This document shows, piece by piece, positions 16,741 through 18,735 of a DNA stretch of 18,735 nucleotides (positions are counted from its first letter, which is position 1; every line of letters begins with the position of its first letter). This stretch comes from an uncultured Pseudomonadota bacterium. GTDB taxonomy: Bacteria > Myxococcota_A > Polyangia > HGW-17. The notes below the pieces were generated by a model, which searched no databases, was not told the origin of the DNA, and saw nothing but the letters and a program-made list of their open reading frames with translations. Location of the stretch: assembly GCA_938004375.1 (NCBI GenBank), contig CALKWH010000306.1, forward strand, positions 1 through 18,735, written 5' to 3'. The translations under genes were made by a program, and so were the position numbers.

Positions 16741-18272
16741 GACGCACCATCTCCTCGCGCATCTATCTGTCCCTGCTGACGGCGTCGGTCTTCCCCTCCT
16801 TCCTCGCGCTGGGTCTGCTGTACTATCTCATGTCGGCCCACGACCACTTGGTCCAGAACCACCTGGAGAATCTGATCCGCAGCAAGAACCCGATCACGGG
16901 TTCCTTCCTCTCGCTGATCCACGACAAGCGGGAGCGGTATGCGCTTCAGGCCCAGCTTCTCGGACACCAGGTCGAGCGTCAACTGCCGCCCGGACCCTTC
17001 TCCCAGGAGGGTGTGCCGGTGCTGCGCGAGCTTCTCGAGCGCACCGGGGAGGTCGCCGAGATCGCCATATTTCCTCCTGGCAGTTCCCGGTCCCAGAGGT
17101 CTTGGATGGACCCCGGCGGCGGACGGTTCCCGGTCCCCGTGTTCGAGGTCAACCGGCCGATTCTGCTGGCCGGTGGTCACAGGCACCTCGCCCATGTCCA
17201 CGAGACCCCCCATTATGATGTCCGGGTTCTGCTGGCCGCGCCGTCGGACGACATGACGAACTATGGGAGTCTCGCCACCAACTACGAAGAGAGTGTGCAG
17301 ATCCTGCGGATCTACCAGGGAATCCGCAAGTACTACTGGACTTTCTTCTTCATTGCGCTGTGCATCATCGTCCTGGTCTCCTACCTGGCCGCCAACGCCT
17401 TCCTCAAGAGCGTGACCCGCAGCATCCAGAACCTGGCCGCAGCCACCAGAGCGGTGGCCGAGGGGCGGCTCGACGTGAGCGTCGAAGCGAAGACCCGCAC
17501 CGAGGAGCTCGCTACTCTGGTCCAGGACTTCAACGGTATGGTCAAGGAGATGGCCGCCAACCGCAAGCGCATCCGGTACCTGGAGCGCATGGGCGCCTGG
17601 CAGGAGGTGGCCCGCCGGCTGGCTCACGAAATCAAGAACCCGCTCACGCCCATCCTGCTGGCCGTGCAGCAGATCCACGAGAAGGCTCCCCGGGACAACC
17701 CGAAGTACGCGAACCTTGTTGACACCGCCGTCATGATGGTGCGTGAGGAGGTGGCCGATCTGCAGAAGCTCGTCGAGGCCTTCGGCGCGTTGGCGCGGCT
17801 GCCGGACAAGCAGGTGCAGATCATCCTCGTCGACGAGTTCATGCACGAGGTGGTCGAGCTGGCCAACGTCACCTGGGGGGCTGGCTCCGTGCTGCTCCGG
17901 GAAGACCTCCCCTCCGATGCCCGGCTCAACATCGATCGCATGCTCATGAAGCGGGCGCTGCTCAACATCATCGAGAACGGCATCCATGCGCAGAAGGACT
18001 CGGGAAGCACGGAGCCGGTGGCCTGCTGGGTCACGGTCTCGCGCCGGTACCTGCTCATCCACATCGAGGACCATGGTCCCGGCGTGCCCGATCCAGAGTT
18101 GATCTTCGAGCCCTACTACACGACCAAGCCCTCGGGGACCGGCCTGGGCCTCCCGCTGGCAAAGAAGATCATCCTCGATCACGAGGGGGACGTCACCGTG
18201 CGCGGTGCCGGCGCTGCGGGTGGCACCCTGGTGACCGTCCAGCTGCCGCGTGTGAAGGACGCGAAGGCGTAG
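16737..18272 (+). CDS. NtrY-type membrane histidine kinase
   Basis: A membrane-bound sensor kinase of 511 residues. A first membrane helix (about 9-31) and a second (about 199-222) enclose an extracytoplasmic sensor of about 165 residues. A HAMP linker (about 220-275) precedes the kinase core. The phosphoacceptor is His297 in RRLAHEIKNPLTPI, which is the NtrY-style H-box. Asn414 in IIENGIHA is the N-box, EDHGPGVPD and GTGLGLPLAKK are the nucleotide-binding motifs. The GTG start overlaps the preceding TGA (GTGA), so translation is coupled with the DUF4390-like gene. NtrY kinases normally partner NtrX, but no response regulator follows: the next gene lies 7 bases away on the opposite strand. 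The sensed signal is unknown; the operon suggests an envelope cue. Confidence 0.92.
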   Translation: MRRTISSRIYLSLLTASVFPSFLALGLLYYLMSAHDHLVQNHLENLIRSKNPITGSFLSLIHDKRERYALQAQLLGHQVERQLPPGPFSQEGVPVLRELLERTGEVAEIAIFPPGSSRSQRSWMDPGGGRFPVPVFEVNRPILLAGGHRHLAHVHETPHYDVRVLLAAPSDDMTNYGSLATNYEESVQILRIYQGIRKYYWTFFFIALCIIVLVSYLAANAFLKSVTRSIQNLAAATRAVAEGRLDVSVEAKTRTEELATLVQDFNGMVKEMAANRKRIRYLERMGAWQEVARRLAHEIKNPLTPILLAVQQIHEKAPRDNPKYANLVDTAVMMVREEVADLQKLVEAFGALARLPDKQVQIILVDEFMHEVVELANVTWGAGSVLLREDLPSDARLNIDRMLMKRALLNIIENGIHAQKDSGSTEPVACWVTVSRRYLLIHIEDHGPGVPDPELIFEPYYTTKPSGTGLGLPLAKKIILDHEGDVTVRGAGAAGGTLVTVQLPRVKDAKA

Positions 18273-18279
18273 GAGATGA

Positions 18280-18680
18280 TCAGTCGGGGACGATCTTCCC
18301 CGGGTTCAGGATGCCGGCGGGGTCGAAGGCGGCCTTCACGCGCCGGATCAACTCGAGCTGGGCCGGGTCGAGGAAGAGTCCGAGGTGGTCGCGGCGCTTC
18401 AGGCCGATGCCGTGCTCACCCGAGAGGGTGCCTCCCAGGTCGCGCACCCGTCCGTAGAGTTGAAGCCGGGCCTCCTCGAGCGCCCGCTCCGGGGTGGGGT
18501 GCTCCGGCGGGGCCAGGAGGTTCACGTGGAGGTTGCCGTCGCCCACGTGTCCGAAGGTGGCCGACGTGAGTCCGAGCTCCGGGCACAGCCGGGCGACCTC
18601 CTCGATGAGCTCGGAGATGCCGCCCAGCGGCACCACGACGTCCTCCTTCGAGTACCATGAATAAAAGGCCATCACGGCCT
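18280..18680 (-). CDS. FAD-linked oxidase, C-terminal part (partial)
   Basis: The 3' end of a GlcD/D-lactate-dehydrogenase-type flavoprotein, about 133 residues. The visible part is the FAD-linked oxidase C-terminal domain, with EDVVVPL near its start, the metal/substrate-site block HVGDGNLHVN, GEHGIG and the closing NPGKIVP. Full proteins of this family have about 450-480 residues, so the FAD-binding half is missing. The gene is cut by the end of real sequence at 18680. The apparent GTG/ATG start at 18675/18672 lies inside the conserved domain and is not a real start. The in-frame TAG just upstream is made by the join to adapter sequence. Members oxidise 2-hydroxyacids such as glycolate or lactate; the substrate here is not determinable. 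It converges on the NtrY-type gene with 7 bases between stops. Confidence 0.9.
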
Positions 18681-18735
18681 AGATCGGAAGAGCGTCGTGT
18701 AGGGAAAGAGGGTAGATCCCGGTGGTCGACGTATC
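18681..18735. other. Illumina TruSeq adapter contamination
   Basis: The terminal 55 bases begin with AGATCGGAAGAGCGTCGTGT and continue to the end as the reverse complement of the TruSeq universal adapter. By eye 52 of 55 bases agree; the differences are at 18711, 18719 and 18729. The insert joins at 18680/18681. This is library sequence, not genome, and marks the contig end. Confidence 0.97.

Noticed and set aside
16617..18182. A 521-codon minus-strand frame opposite the NtrY-type kinase
   Set aside because: Low-complexity shadow; the kinase motifs on the plus strand leave no doubt about the coding strand.

Overview
The window reads as chromosomal DNA of a GC-rich, Gram-negative, delta-proteobacterium-like organism, most plausibly an uncultured Myxococcota-type lineage. 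This is inferred from gene style, not from a marker search. The supporting traits are two hybrid histidine kinases ending in a bare receiver domain, several Cys-rich lipoproteins, an Asp-rich linker behind a lipobox, a formylglycine-enzyme-fold lipoprotein, a small Omp85 protein and an NtrY-type kinase. The last 55 bases (18681-18735) are not genomic. They match an Illumina TruSeq adapter in reverse complement at 52 of 55 positions, so this is a draft, probably metagenomic, contig end.

Layout. Positions 1-126 carry no gene but hold a six-unit hexamer repeat. On the minus strand, reading from 7875 down to 127, a compact run holds a signal-peptide protein with C-terminal membrane segments, a Cys-rich lipoprotein, a RelA/SpoT-type protein, cysS, a TVP38/TMEM64-type membrane protein and, after a 92-base gap, a MEDS-domain hybrid kinase. 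The first five are close enough to be one operon. The segment 7876-8203 is a regulatory hub with a 14-bp perfect palindrome, promoters in both directions and tRNA-His(GTG). It is followed on the plus strand by a 1118-residue multi-PAS hybrid kinase (8204-11560). A second hexamer repeat lies in the convergent gap 11561-11647. A minus-strand pair follows: an Ig-repeat lipoprotein (12568-14562) and a formylglycine-enzyme-like lipoprotein (11648-12559). Divergent from them is a tight plus-strand operon of an Omp85-like barrel, a DUF4390-like secreted protein and an NtrY-type kinase (about 14694-18272). The window ends with the 3' part of a minus-strand FAD-linked oxidase.

How the genes fit together. 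The cysS and RelA/SpoT pair links cysteine charging to alarmone turnover, and the RelA/SpoT synthetase region looks degenerate, so hydrolysis is the likelier activity. The Omp85/DUF4390/NtrY operon is the best candidate for an envelope-linked signalling unit, because its three genes touch or overlap and no response regulator follows in the same direction. I found no CRISPR array, insertion sequence, prophage, toxin-antitoxin pair or recognisable defence locus. Most of the window is ordinary chromosome; the points worth a second look are given as findings.
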